Shown: piece by piece, positions 25,996-34,387 of the stretch
How the letters are laid out: each line of letters begins with the position of its first letter
How positions within the stretch are numbered: position 1 is the stretch's first letter
Source of the DNA: Clostridiales bacterium
GTDB lineage: Bacteria > Bacillota > Clostridia > Lachnospirales > Lachnospiraceae
Reading direction: 5' to 3'
Assembly (NCBI GenBank): GCA_012519695.1
Contig: JAAYPT010000013.1
Location: 1 to 64,000 of the forward strand
Length of the DNA stretch: 64,000 bases
Translations under genes and position numbers: made by a program
Notes under the pieces: model-generated
The model's database searches: none
Told to the model about the DNA's origin: nothing
The model's input: only the letters and a program-made list of their open reading frames with translations

Positions 25996-26775
25996 ATGTC
26001 AGAGATTTACTTAGGTTCCACTTTGCTGTGGAATGCTTCATTGGAAGGAATATTTTCCTTTATTTACAGCAATGGGCTGGATGGAGTGGAAATGTGGGCA
26101 CAACATTGGTTTGAAAGAGGATATTCCATAGAAGAATATCAAAGGTTGTCAGCACTTTACCCAGTAAAGACAGTAGTTCATAGCTGTAGTTGGGATTTGA
26201 ATCCATCATCTTTGAATGAAAGTATTCGCAAGGCATCCGTTGGAGAAATTGAAAAGTCCATTGACCTGGCAGTGGAATTAAATGCCGATGAAGTTACCGT
26301 TCATCCGGGACATGCAACAGTTGCCGGAAATATGGAGGAATATTATCCGCGAATGCATCAGTCATTACAGGAAATACTGGAGTACGCGAAACAAAAAAAT
26401 ATAGATATTTTGCTGGAAATCATGGAAGAAATTCCAAAAGAATATGCCACTTCAGTAGGTGCTATGAAGAAAATCACACAGGAAATGGAAGATGAATTTT
26501 GTTATACGTTAGACATTGCCCACTGTGAAGGGAAAAAAGAAATTTTCACAGCGTTAGAAGAGGGAAAGCATTTTTCAAAGTTCCACATTAGTAATCGGCA
26601 GGGAAAACATCTTCATACTCCGTTGCCGGAGGGGGATTATGATTTTACAGAACTTCTTCCTATATTAGAGAAATATCAGCTCCCATTTGTAGTAGAAGGA
26701 TTTGATTCAAGCAAAGAATTTTCAGTAGCCAGGAAAAATGTTAATTTTTTAAAGAATTATGGAGGAAAAAAATGA
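25996..26775 (+). CDS. Sugar phosphate isomerase/epimerase family protein (TIM barrel)
   Basis: This 259-residue protein matches the AP-endonuclease-2-like TIM-barrel sugar isomerases/epimerases. Metal-binding positions are suggested by VTVHPGH, DILLEIME, YTLDIAHCEG and FHISNRQG, plus the C-terminal FVVEGF Glu. It should interconvert a sugar or sugar phosphate in the cytoplasm. The start follows GAGGAGG. Its last four bases overlap the start of the binding-protein gene, so it is the first gene of a five-gene operon with the transporter and PHP phosphatase. The exact substrate is unknown. Confidence 0.88.
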   Translation: MSEIYLGSTLLWNASLEGIFSFIYSNGLDGVEMWAQHWFERGYSIEEYQRLSALYPVKTVVHSCSWDLNPSSLNESIRKASVGEIEKSIDLAVELNADEVTVHPGHATVAGNMEEYYPRMHQSLQEILEYAKQKNIDILLEIMEEIPKEYATSVGAMKKITQEMEDEFCYTLDIAHCEGKKEIFTALEEGKHFSKFHISNRQGKHLHTPLPEGDYDFTELLPILEKYQLPFVVEGFDSSKEFSVARKNVNFLKNYGGKK

Positions 26776-27626
26776 AAAAAAGTTTATTGGCAAAAGCAGT
26801 AGCGGTAGTGCTGGTAGCAGCAAGTTTGGCAGGTTGCGGAAATAGTAAGACAGACACAAATCAGGCAGATTCCGTATTGGCAGATGTATTGTTAGTTGCT
26901 GACAGCGTTACATTTGAATCTTTAAAAGAACAGGATTTAATGATGAGTTATGAGTCTCCGGAACTAAAAGGAATTCCGGAAGAATTTATTGATAAAGATC
27001 ACATGTATACAGGAACAAAAGTAATTTCTACCGGTATTATCTATAACACCGATATGGTATCAGAAGCACCAAAAGGATTTGCAGAGCTGGCAAAGGATAC
27101 TTTTAAGGACAATACCATTATGCCAAGTCCATTGTACTCAGGTGCAGCAGCATATAATCTTGGAGTAATGACCAGAAATGATGCATTAGGATGGGATTAT
27201 TATGAAGCATTAAAAGAAAACGGAGTTACTGTTGATAAAGGAAACGGTGCAATTCAAAAATCAGTTGTAGCAGGTGAAAAAGCAGCAGGTGTAATTGTTG
27301 ATTATATGGCAGTTCGTTCAAAACAGGAAGGTGCACCGGTAGAATTTGTATATCCGGAAGAAGGTTCTCCATGTGTAACAGAGCCAATTGGAATTTTAAA
27401 AGATACTAAAAATGAAGAATTAGCAAAGGCATTTGTAGATTATGTTTTATCAGATAAAGGACAGGAATTAGCAGCATCTATCGGTTACACTCCAATAAAA
27501 GAAGGCGTTAAGGCGCCGGAAGGATTAAAGAGTATCAGTGAGTTAAAGACTATGACATATGATATTTATGAGTTATATAAAGCAAGAGAAACAGATAAAG
27601 AGCAGTTTAGCTCCTTGTTCCAGTAA
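26772..27626 (+). CDS. AfuA-like ABC transporter binding lipoprotein, shortened N-terminal lobe
   Basis: This 284-residue lipoprotein (lipobox LAGC, Cys22) matches the iron/hexose-phosphate/2-aminoethylphosphonate binding-protein family from ADVLLVADS onward. Members are normally about 340 residues. Here only about 15 residues separate the lipid cysteine from ADVLL (residue 37), where about 70 are usual. The first beta-alpha-beta unit of the N-lobe, normally a (L/V)xVYxxxxx start, is missing. The frame is intact and the rest is well conserved, which points to an in-frame deletion of about 55 residues. Ligand binding is therefore doubtful. It overlaps the isomerase gene by 4 bases and precedes the fused permease. 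Confidence 0.8.
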   Translation: MKKSLLAKAVAVVLVAASLAGCGNSKTDTNQADSVLADVLLVADSVTFESLKEQDLMMSYESPELKGIPEEFIDKDHMYTGTKVISTGIIYNTDMVSEAPKGFAELAKDTFKDNTIMPSPLYSGAAAYNLGVMTRNDALGWDYYEALKENGVTVDKGNGAIQKSVVAGEKAAGVIVDYMAVRSKQEGAPVEFVYPEEGSPCVTEPIGILKDTKNEELAKAFVDYVLSDKGQELAASIGYTPIKEGVKAPEGLKSISELKTMTYDIYELYKARETDKEQFSSLFQ

Positions 27627-27641
27627 AAGCAGGAGAGACCC

Positions 27642-29387
27642 ATGGAAACGTTAAAAAAAGGAAAAAAGCATGCAATTCACAGTTTATGTTATTTGTTAAT
27701 CATACTGGTATTTATTGCGCCTATTGTGCGGTTGTTTCTCATGAGTCTAAAGTCAGAGGAAGGGTATAGTCTGTGGAACTATGCCCTTCTCCTGCAAGAA
27801 GATAGAACCAGAAAAGCAATTTTAAATACCATTGTGATTGCAGTAGGATCAACTGCCATTGCAGCAATATTAGGCAGCGCATTTGCATTTATTATTGCAT
27901 ATACCAATGTGCGAAGAAAAAGGTTACTGGAATTACTGGTGTTACTTCCATTTATTATTCCATCCTACATCATCACTCTTTCCTGGAGCAGTCTTTTTAG
28001 CCAAAAGGGAATGATTAACCAGACACTTTCAGCTATGGGACTTGGGAAGATTAACGTCTATTCCATAGCAGGTATTATTTTAGTTTTGGGATTTTGTAAT
28101 GTACCTATTGTATATATGAATGTAATTCATATGTTGCGTAAAATACCAACAGATATGGAATGGGCAGCGCGGACTTGTGGTTATGGAATCGGACAGGCGA
28201 TGCTTAAAATCAATTTAGTTCAGGCAATGCCGGCAATTATCAGTGGAAGTATTCTGGCATTTTTAGCAGCGATTGATAACTTTGCTGTTCCGGCATTTTT
28301 AGGAATTTCTTCGGGAATTCCGGTGTTAAGTACTTACATCTATGAAAAGTCTATTAGTTTTGGACCAAATAGCTTTTCTTTAGCGGCTACATTGTCAGTG
28401 ATTTTATCGGTAATTGCAGTAGCGGGAACGTTGGTAGAAGGAATATTTGGAAAAAAGAGTTCTGGAATGGAAAGTATTAAGGAAGATTATTCTGTGCGTA
28501 TTCCGTTAAGTTCAGGGAAACGAAAAGTTTTACAATACGGTGTAATTCTCTTTTTGTGTATCATTAATATTGTGCCGTTGATTTCCATGTTTACCAGCGC
28601 ATTTCAAAAAAATTACGGCGTAAAAATGACCTTAGACCAATTTACCACAGATAATTTCACTGCAATCCTTCAGAATAAAGGTATATTAGATGCAATACGA
28701 AACAGTTTGATGCTTGCCTGTGGTTGTTGCATAATCTGTATTGTCATAGGAACGGCTATTGCTTATCAGAAAGTACGTCATCCGGGAAGAATGATTACTT
28801 TGGTAGAAAAGAGTGCATCTCTTACTTATGCCATTCCGGGAATTGTACTGGCATTATCTATGATTTTTCATTGGGTAGAGCCACTGCCGGGGATTCGCCC
28901 GGGAATTTATGGAACCATTAGTATTTTAATGATAGCCTATGTAACCCGCTATTTAATTTTACAAATAAAGGGAAGTGCAACAGCAATGTTGTCCATTCAT
29001 CCTGCATTAGAGGAAGCTGCCGCAGCATCCGGAAGAAGTGTTTTTGCAGTGTGGGGGAAAATATTGATTCCCTTATTAATTCGACCAGTGTTGTCTAGTA
29101 CCTTTATGATATTTGTTTCAGCATTAACAGAACTGACGCTGTCATCCATGCTTGCGGCGGCAGGAACCAAAACCATTGGTTTAATGATCTTTAATTTTCA
29201 GCAGGCAGGAGATTATAATCTTGCAGCAGCCATGTCAGTGGTAATTGTGGTGTTAGTGCTAACAGGATATTTTCTTATCAATCATAAAAATAGTGAATAT
29301 AAAAAAGTAGAGGAACGTGTATATGAGTCTTTCAATAGAAAATGTAACCAAAAAGTTCAATCAAACATTAGCGTTGGATCATATTAA
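27642..29387 (+). CDS. Fused double-domain ABC permease (AfuB/FbpB-like)
   Basis: This 581-residue membrane protein has two tandem binding-protein-dependent permease domains (about 60-275 and 345-555), each with six spans. The EAA-like loops read MEWAARTCGYGIGQAMLKINL and LEEAAAASGRSVFAVWGKILIP. The plan is that of ferric-ion, aminoethylphosphonate and hexose-phosphate transporters. The last 25 residues run into the next gene, so the reading frames overlap by 65 bases; a C-terminal tail of this kind is unusual. It seems full length, unlike its two partner genes. Confidence 0.88.
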   Translation: METLKKGKKHAIHSLCYLLIILVFIAPIVRLFLMSLKSEEGYSLWNYALLLQEDRTRKAILNTIVIAVGSTAIAAILGSAFAFIIAYTNVRRKRLLELLVLLPFIIPSYIITLSWSSLFSQKGMINQTLSAMGLGKINVYSIAGIILVLGFCNVPIVYMNVIHMLRKIPTDMEWAARTCGYGIGQAMLKINLVQAMPAIISGSILAFLAAIDNFAVPAFLGISSGIPVLSTYIYEKSISFGPNSFSLAATLSVILSVIAVAGTLVEGIFGKKSSGMESIKEDYSVRIPLSSGKRKVLQYGVILFLCIINIVPLISMFTSAFQKNYGVKMTLDQFTTDNFTAILQNKGILDAIRNSLMLACGCCIICIVIGTAIAYQKVRHPGRMITLVEKSASLTYAIPGIVLALSMIFHWVEPLPGIRPGIYGTISILMIAYVTRYLILQIKGSATAMLSIHPALEEAAAASGRSVFAVWGKILIPLLIRPVLSSTFMIFVSALTELTLSSMLAAAGTKTIGLMIFNFQQAGDYNLAAAMSVVIVVLVLTGYFLINHKNSEYKKVEERVYESFNRKCNQKVQSNISVGSY

Positions 29388-30186
29388 TGTTTCCATTAAG
29401 GATTCAGAGTTTATTGCAATTTTAGGACCTTCCGGTTGTGGAAAAACCACATTGCTTCGTACCATTGGTGGATTTATTCAGCCCAGGAAAAAGAAAAAAA
29501 TGGTGGACTATGCGTTAAAGTGTACCGGACTTACGGCATTGGAAAACAGATTGCCGGGGGAATTATCCGGTGGACAACGACAGCGAGTAGCATTGGCAAG
29601 AGCTATTGTAGGAAAGCCATCGGTGCTTCTTATGGATGAGCCGTTAAGTGCATTGGATGCAGAATTAAAAATCAGTATGCGAAAGGAAATTCAAGATATT
29701 CATAAGATGACAGGTGCGACTATTGTATATGTAACTCATGATCAGAGTGAAGCGATGGCAATGGCAGATCGAATCATTATTATGAAGGACGGAAAAATAG
29801 AGCAGATAGGAACACCCAAAGAGATATATTGTCATCCTGCAACGCGGTTTGTGTCTACCTTTGTCAGCAAATGCAATTTAATCAAAGGTAGATGGAACGG
29901 AGACTATTTCCAAGTGTTAAATGAGCCTATCCGGTACCATGACGGTGAAATCGCACCTGTATTTCATCAGGAAGGACTATATCCGGTACGACCGGAAGAA
30001 ATAAGGCTGGTAACACAGGGTGAAGGTATTCCGGGTGTCATAACCAATAAACAGTATAATGGTCGGGAAATACACTATTCGGTGCAGTATGGCGAAGATA
30101 ATTTTACCGTATACACAAGTGCCAATGAAGAATATGAGCCGGGACAAAATATAAAAATGGTAATAGAAAGAAGAGAAGCAGTATGA
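29323..30186 (+). CDS. ABC transporter ATPase (AfuC/PotA-like) lacking the Q-loop region
   Basis: This 287-residue ATPase has Walker A GPSGCGKTT (35-43), signature LSGGQ (81-85), Walker B LLMDEP with Asp105-Glu106, and the switch His139. The span between Walker A and the signature is only about 40 residues; it is about 95 in PotA/FbpC-type ATPases. The sequence jumps from IGGFIQP (48-54) straight to RKKKKMVDYALKC, so the beta subdomain and the Q-loop that contacts the permease are gone, about 55 residues. The frame is open. Such a protein should not couple to the permease. The ATG at 29323 is chosen over a GTG 6 bases earlier. It overlaps the PHP gene by 4 bases. Confidence 0.85.
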   Translation: MSLSIENVTKKFNQTLALDHINVSIKDSEFIAILGPSGCGKTTLLRTIGGFIQPRKKKKMVDYALKCTGLTALENRLPGELSGGQRQRVALARAIVGKPSVLLMDEPLSALDAELKISMRKEIQDIHKMTGATIVYVTHDQSEAMAMADRIIIMKDGKIEQIGTPKEIYCHPATRFVSTFVSKCNLIKGRWNGDYFQVLNEPIRYHDGEIAPVFHQEGLYPVRPEEIRLVTQGEGIPGVITNKQYNGREIHYSVQYGEDNFTVYTSANEEYEPGQNIKMVIERREAV

Positions 30187-30911
30187 AATTATTATTTGAC
30201 CTGCATAGCCACACAGTTGCCAGTGGACATGCGTATGGTACGTTAAAAGAAAATGTGGAAGAGGCAGCGGCAAAGGGATTGAAGATTTTGGGAACCTCAG
30301 ACCATGCAATCAGTATGCCGGGAACGACCAATCCAATCTTTTTTACCAATTACAGAGCAATTCCAGAGGAAATTCAGGGCGTAAAAATATTAAAAGGAAT
30401 TGAAGCAAATGTTATGGATTATCAGGGAACCATTGATGTGGAAGAAAAAATATATCCGGCATTGGACTATGTAATAGCAAGTCTTCATGTTCCTTGTATT
30501 AAGTCAGGAAGTAAAGAAGAGAATACCAGTGCGTTAATTGGAGCAATGAAAAATCCATATTTAAAAATTATCGGACATCCGGATGACAACCGTTATCCCT
30601 TAGATTATGATCGATTGACGGATGCAGCAAAAGAACAGGAAGTGGTATTAGAATTAAATAATTCTTCTTTTGGCCCTGCTTCCGGACGACAGAATGCATG
30701 GGAAAATGACTTGGTATTATTAGAATACTGTAAGAAAAAGGAAGTACCAATTATATTGGGAAGTGATGCGCATATTTTTTGTGATGTAGGATGTTTTGAA
30801 GGCTGTTTAAAAATATTGGAGTATTGCGATTTCCCAAAGGAATTAGTGGTCAATCGTAAGAAAAAAGGATTACTAAAAGTACTGAATCGAGTACCGGAAT
30901 GGCTTCAGTAA
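30183..30911 (+). CDS. PHP-domain phosphatase/hydrolase (YcdX-like)
   Basis: This 242-residue protein has the PHP metal-binding blocks: DLHSHT (6-11), GTSDHA, KGIEANV, ASLHVP, IIGHPDD and GSDAHIFCDVG near the end. These bind a trinuclear metal centre that cleaves phosphate esters, as in YcdX and histidinol phosphatases. No HisK-specific context is present. As the last gene of the isomerase/transporter operon, a role in removing phosphate from an imported or made sugar phosphate is plausible. The start overlaps the ATPase stop (ATGA). Confidence 0.9.
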   Translation: MKLLFDLHSHTVASGHAYGTLKENVEEAAAKGLKILGTSDHAISMPGTTNPIFFTNYRAIPEEIQGVKILKGIEANVMDYQGTIDVEEKIYPALDYVIASLHVPCIKSGSKEENTSALIGAMKNPYLKIIGHPDDNRYPLDYDRLTDAAKEQEVVLELNNSSFGPASGRQNAWENDLVLLEYCKKKEVPIILGSDAHIFCDVGCFEGCLKILEYCDFPKELVVNRKKKGLLKVLNRVPEWLQ

Positions 30912-30943
30912 AAAGCCGAAAATAATATATGCAATTACAAAGA

Positions 30944-31774
30944 TTAAAGAATTATTTTATGTTTTTTCCGATACGCTCCGGCAGTCATTCCACACTGTTT
31001 CAAAAAGCATTGGGAAAAGTAACTTTGAGAAGAAAATCCGGTAAGCTGTGCAATTTCTCCAATACTGTGGTCGGTATCTGTTAGCAATTCGCAACTGGCT
31101 AAAATTCGTTTCTTTTGCAGATAGCTAATAGGAGAAATACCAAAGGTATTGGTGAAAATGTGCACAAAGTAATATTTGTTCAGGTGCGCAAGTTTTGCCA
31201 GTGCATCCAGAGAGAGGTCTTGCGCATAGTGAGCATCTATATAGTGTTTTATTTTGCTGCATTCATGATGTAGGGTTTGCGTTGGAACAAGATTATAAGA
31301 AAAGTTGTTATAGCGGCTTAGTTGTATCAGAAGAACTTCCAGCAGTTTTTGACAAGCCAGTTCATAATCAGGTTTCTTTTCTGTAATTTCTTTTAAAAGG
31401 GTAGAAAAGTAAAATAGCAAGGTTTGTGTATCGTTTTTACAGTGAAGAATCATGTATTGGGATTGCTGAGAAAAAGAGAACACAACACCATCCACACCGA
31501 GAATCACATATTCCAAAGGTTCTGTGTGAAACGAAATTTCCGTATGGGCTACATTGGGATTCACCAAAATAAGATCGTCTTTTTGGATAGGAATAGTGTC
31601 ATCTTCAATGACAAATTCACCCTTTCCGTTTTTCACATAAAAAAGTTCACAAAAATGATGACTGTGCCTTAAACTGGTCCAGTCTTCTTCATATTTAGAA
31701 AAAGTAACATATAAAAGTCGAGCAGAACTACTGCCTGCGTCAGGGGAAGAAAGATGATATTTTGTATTTCCCAT
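30944..31774 (-). CDS. AraC-family transcriptional regulator with cupin sensor domain
   Basis: This 276-residue regulator has an N-terminal cupin-like sugar-sensing domain (HSHHFCELFYVKNGKGEF, VNPNVAHTE) and a C-terminal pair of AraC helix-turn-helix motifs (DLSLDALAKLAHLNKYYFVHIF and GFSSQSYFSQCFLKQCGMTAGAYR). The ATG at 31774 is preferred because AAAGGAG lies just upstream; an ATG at 31828 would add 18 residues without homology. It is divergent from the GH112 phosphorylase, its likely target. Confidence 0.92.
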   Translation of the reverse strand: MGNTKYHLSSPDAGSSSARLLYVTFSKYEEDWTSLRHSHHFCELFYVKNGKGEFVIEDDTIPIQKDDLILVNPNVAHTEISFHTEPLEYVILGVDGVVFSFSQQSQYMILHCKNDTQTLLFYFSTLLKEITEKKPDYELACQKLLEVLLIQLSRYNNFSYNLVPTQTLHHECSKIKHYIDAHYAQDLSLDALAKLAHLNKYYFVHIFTNTFGISPISYLQKKRILASCELLTDTDHSIGEIAQLTGFSSQSYFSQCFLKQCGMTAGAYRKKHKIIL

Positions 31775-31951
31775 AAGGCTCCTTTCGAAAGAACAAACAG
31801 TTCCCTTGCCGGACGTCTTTGTGTCCAAGCGGTGTCAGTTATGACTGAGTTCATCGTAAGTATCTAAGTTTCTTATAATCCAATGATATTAATATTTTAG
31901 CAAGAAAAGAATAAAATAGCAATATATCTAAAAAACAGCGCAAGATATAAG

Positions 31952-31980
31952 TTGAAAAAGAACGATTTTTTCCATATGCT
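31952..31980 (+). promoter_or_regulatory. Candidate promoter of the GH112 phosphorylase gene
   Basis: TTGAAA (31952-31957), 17 bases, TATGCT (31975-31980), about 58 bases before the start. This is a moderate match, as expected for a promoter that needs an AraC-type activator. Confidence 0.55.
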
Positions 31981-32038
31981 GAAGGTAGAAAACAATTGTG
32001 AAAAATATTTCAGAGAAGGGATATAGGAGGAGATTACT

Positions 32039-34201
32039 ATGGGAAAAACAAAGGGACGCGTAACCATACCAACAGATGTGGATGTAATACCACAAACACT
32101 GGAAATGATGAAACGCTGGGGAGCGGATGCAGTGAGAGATTGCGATGGAACAGATTTTCCGAAGGAATTACAAGAGGTAGATGCTAAGATATATTCTACT
32201 TACTATACAACAAGAAAAGATAATGAATGGGCAAAGACAAATCCGGATGAGGTGCAGCAGATGTATTTGATGACACCGTTTTATACGGCGAAGGACACTA
32301 GCCTTGTGGTACACCTGATGAAAGGGCTGTATCCGGATATGTTAAAACCAAATAGCAGAGATGATATTACTCGTTGGTGGGAAGTGATAGATCGGACCAC
32401 AGGACAGGTAGTGCCTGTAACGGAATGGCGTTATGAGGAGACAACCGGGAATGTCACCATAAAAACACAGCCTTTTCACGATTATACGGTAAGTTTTCTT
32501 GCTTATATTATTTGGGACCCGGTGCATATGTATAATGCAGTTACCAATAATTGGACGGAGGTAGAACATCAGATTACCTTTGATGTACGTCAACCAAAGA
32601 CCCATGCATTTACCATGAAGCGGTTGCGAAAGTTTATAGAGGAGCATCCTTATGTAAATGTACTTCGTTTTACCACATTTTTTCATCAATTTACCTTGGT
32701 GTTTGATGAGTTTGCAAGAGAAAAATATGTGGATTGGTACGGATATTCCGCATCTGTCAGTCCTTATATCTTAGAACAATTTGAAAAAGAGGTAGGGTAT
32801 CCATTTCGCCCGGAATATATTATTGATCAGGGATACTATAACGGACAGTATCGGATTTCCTCCAAGGAATATGGGAATTTTCAGGCATTCCAGCGAAGAG
32901 AAGTAGCGAAAATTGCTAAGGAAATGGTGGACATTACCCATGAATACGGTAAGGAGACCATGATGTTCTTAGGAGATCATTGGATTGGAACAGAGCCATT
33001 CATGGAAGAGTTTTCAAACATTGGATTAGATGCTGTGGTAGGAAGTGTGGGAAATGGTTCTACACTTCGACTTATTAGTGATATTGAAGGGGTGAAATAT
33101 ACGGAAGGGCGTTTACTGCCATACTTTTTCCCGGATACATTTTATGAAGGAGGCGACCCGGTAAAAGAGGCAAAAATAAATTGGGTAACAGCCAGACGAG
33201 CCATTTTAAGAAAACCGGTAGACCGCATTGGATATGGCGGATATTTAAAACTGGCGATTGAATTTCCCGAGTTTGTGGACTATGTAGAATCCGTGTGTGA
33301 TGAGTTTCGGGAGTTATACGAGAATGTAAAAGGATGTACACCATATTGCGTAAAACGAGTCGCTGTTTTGAACTGCTGGGGGAAAATGCGTGCATGGGGT
33401 GCACACATGGTTCACCATGCCCTCTATCAGAAACAAAATTACTCTTATGCAGGTGTTATAGAAGCGTTATCTGGGGCACCGTTTGATGTAACATTTATAA
33501 GTTTTGAGGATATAAAAGCGAATCCGAATTTATTAAAGGATATAGATGTTATCTTAAACATTGGCGGTGCAGATACGGCGCACACCGGAGGAGAGTACTG
33601 GTGTGACCCACAGATTGTTACTGCCATAAAGGAATTTGTATATCGAGGTGGAGGAATCATTGGAGTAGGAGAACCAAGTGCCCATCAAGCCAATGGTCGT
33701 TATTTCCAGTTGGAAAATGTGTTTGGAGTAGAGGAAGAACGTGGCTTTACCCTGGGATATGATAAGTATAATTGGAAAAATCATGCACACTTTATTACGG
33801 AAGACTGCAAAGGCAGAATTGACTTTGGAGAAGGGCAGAAAAATATTTATGCACTGGAAGGAACTACAATTTTGGTGCAGGAAGAAAAAGAGGTGCAATT
33901 GGCGGTAAATGACTTTGGAAAAGGTCGAGCTGTGTATATCAGTGGACTTCCTTATAGCTTTGAAAATAGCAGACTGTTGTATCGAGCAGTTCTTTGGAGC
34001 AGCCATGAGGAAGAAAATCTCTACAAATGGTTTAGTACAAACTATAACGTAGAAGTGCATGCGTATATTAAAAATGGAAAGTACTGTGTAGTGAATAACA
34101 CTTATGAACCTCAGAAAACCACAATTTATAAGGGAGATGGAAGCAGCTTTGAATTAGAAATGGCAGCAAATGAGATACGATGGTACCAAATAGAAATTTA
34201 A
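32039..34201 (+). CDS. GH112 phosphorylase (1,3-beta-galactosyl-N-acetylhexosamine phosphorylase type)
   Basis: This 720-residue cytoplasmic enzyme is recognised by the GH112 start RVTIPTDVDV, RWGADAVRDCDGTD and the catalytic segment FLGDHWIGTEPF, whose Asp313 matches the general acid of the bifidobacterial enzyme by position. GH112 enzymes split galacto-N-biose or lacto-N-biose (mucin or milk glycans) with phosphate to give galactose-1-phosphate; a clostridial branch acts on galactosyl-beta-1,4-rhamnose. Reading alone cannot decide between lnpA-type and rhamnose-type activity, so no symbol is given. It is single, with no transporter or N-acetylhexosamine kinase beside it, and is divergent from an AraC regulator. 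Confidence 0.93.
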   Translation: MGKTKGRVTIPTDVDVIPQTLEMMKRWGADAVRDCDGTDFPKELQEVDAKIYSTYYTTRKDNEWAKTNPDEVQQMYLMTPFYTAKDTSLVVHLMKGLYPDMLKPNSRDDITRWWEVIDRTTGQVVPVTEWRYEETTGNVTIKTQPFHDYTVSFLAYIIWDPVHMYNAVTNNWTEVEHQITFDVRQPKTHAFTMKRLRKFIEEHPYVNVLRFTTFFHQFTLVFDEFAREKYVDWYGYSASVSPYILEQFEKEVGYPFRPEYIIDQGYYNGQYRISSKEYGNFQAFQRREVAKIAKEMVDITHEYGKETMMFLGDHWIGTEPFMEEFSNIGLDAVVGSVGNGSTLRLISDIEGVKYTEGRLLPYFFPDTFYEGGDPVKEAKINWVTARRAILRKPVDRIGYGGYLKLAIEFPEFVDYVESVCDEFRELYENVKGCTPYCVKRVAVLNCWGKMRAWGAHMVHHALYQKQNYSYAGVIEALSGAPFDVTFISFEDIKANPNLLKDIDVILNIGGADTAHTGGEYWCDPQIVTAIKEFVYRGGGIIGVGEPSAHQANGRYFQLENVFGVEEERGFTLGYDKYNWKNHAHFITEDCKGRIDFGEGQKNIYALEGTTILVQEEKEVQLAVNDFGKGRAVYISGLPYSFENSRLLYRAVLWSSHEEENLYKWFSTNYNVEVHAYIKNGKYCVVNNTYEPQKTTIYKGDGSSFELEMAANEIRWYQIEI

Positions 34202-34228
34202 TGATTGTGAAAAGAGGGATATCATGTT

Positions 34229-34253
34229 AAAATATGTGCAAAGCATATTTTTT
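34229..34253 (+). terminator. Short terminator after the GH112 gene
   Basis: AATATG (34231-34236) pairs with CATATT (34244-34249) and runs into a T stretch. The stem is short and AT-rich, so its strength is uncertain. Confidence 0.55.
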
Positions 34254-34338
34254 CTAAGATTCCAGGCAAATTGCCATCTACTTTTCTAAAGATTCTTTAT
34301 TCAGAAAATCCGTGCTTTTATTCGTGTAAAACAACAAA

Positions 34339-34365
34339 GCAGGAGATTCTGTAGAAGCCTCCTGC
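34339..34365 (+). promoter_or_regulatory. Hairpin directly before the Rpn gene's ribosome site
   Basis: GCAGGAG (34339-34345) pairs with CTCCTGC (34359-34365). It lies 8 bases before the AAGGAGG ribosome site at 34374-34380. No T run follows, so a role in controlling translation is more likely than termination. Confidence 0.4.
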
Positions 34366-34387
34366 GATATAAGAAGGAGGACAATAT

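Noticed and set aside
25881-26114. Short plus-strand frame at the start of the isomerase operon
   Set aside because: It overlaps the better-supported isomerase gene in another frame and has no ribosome site or conserved sequence.
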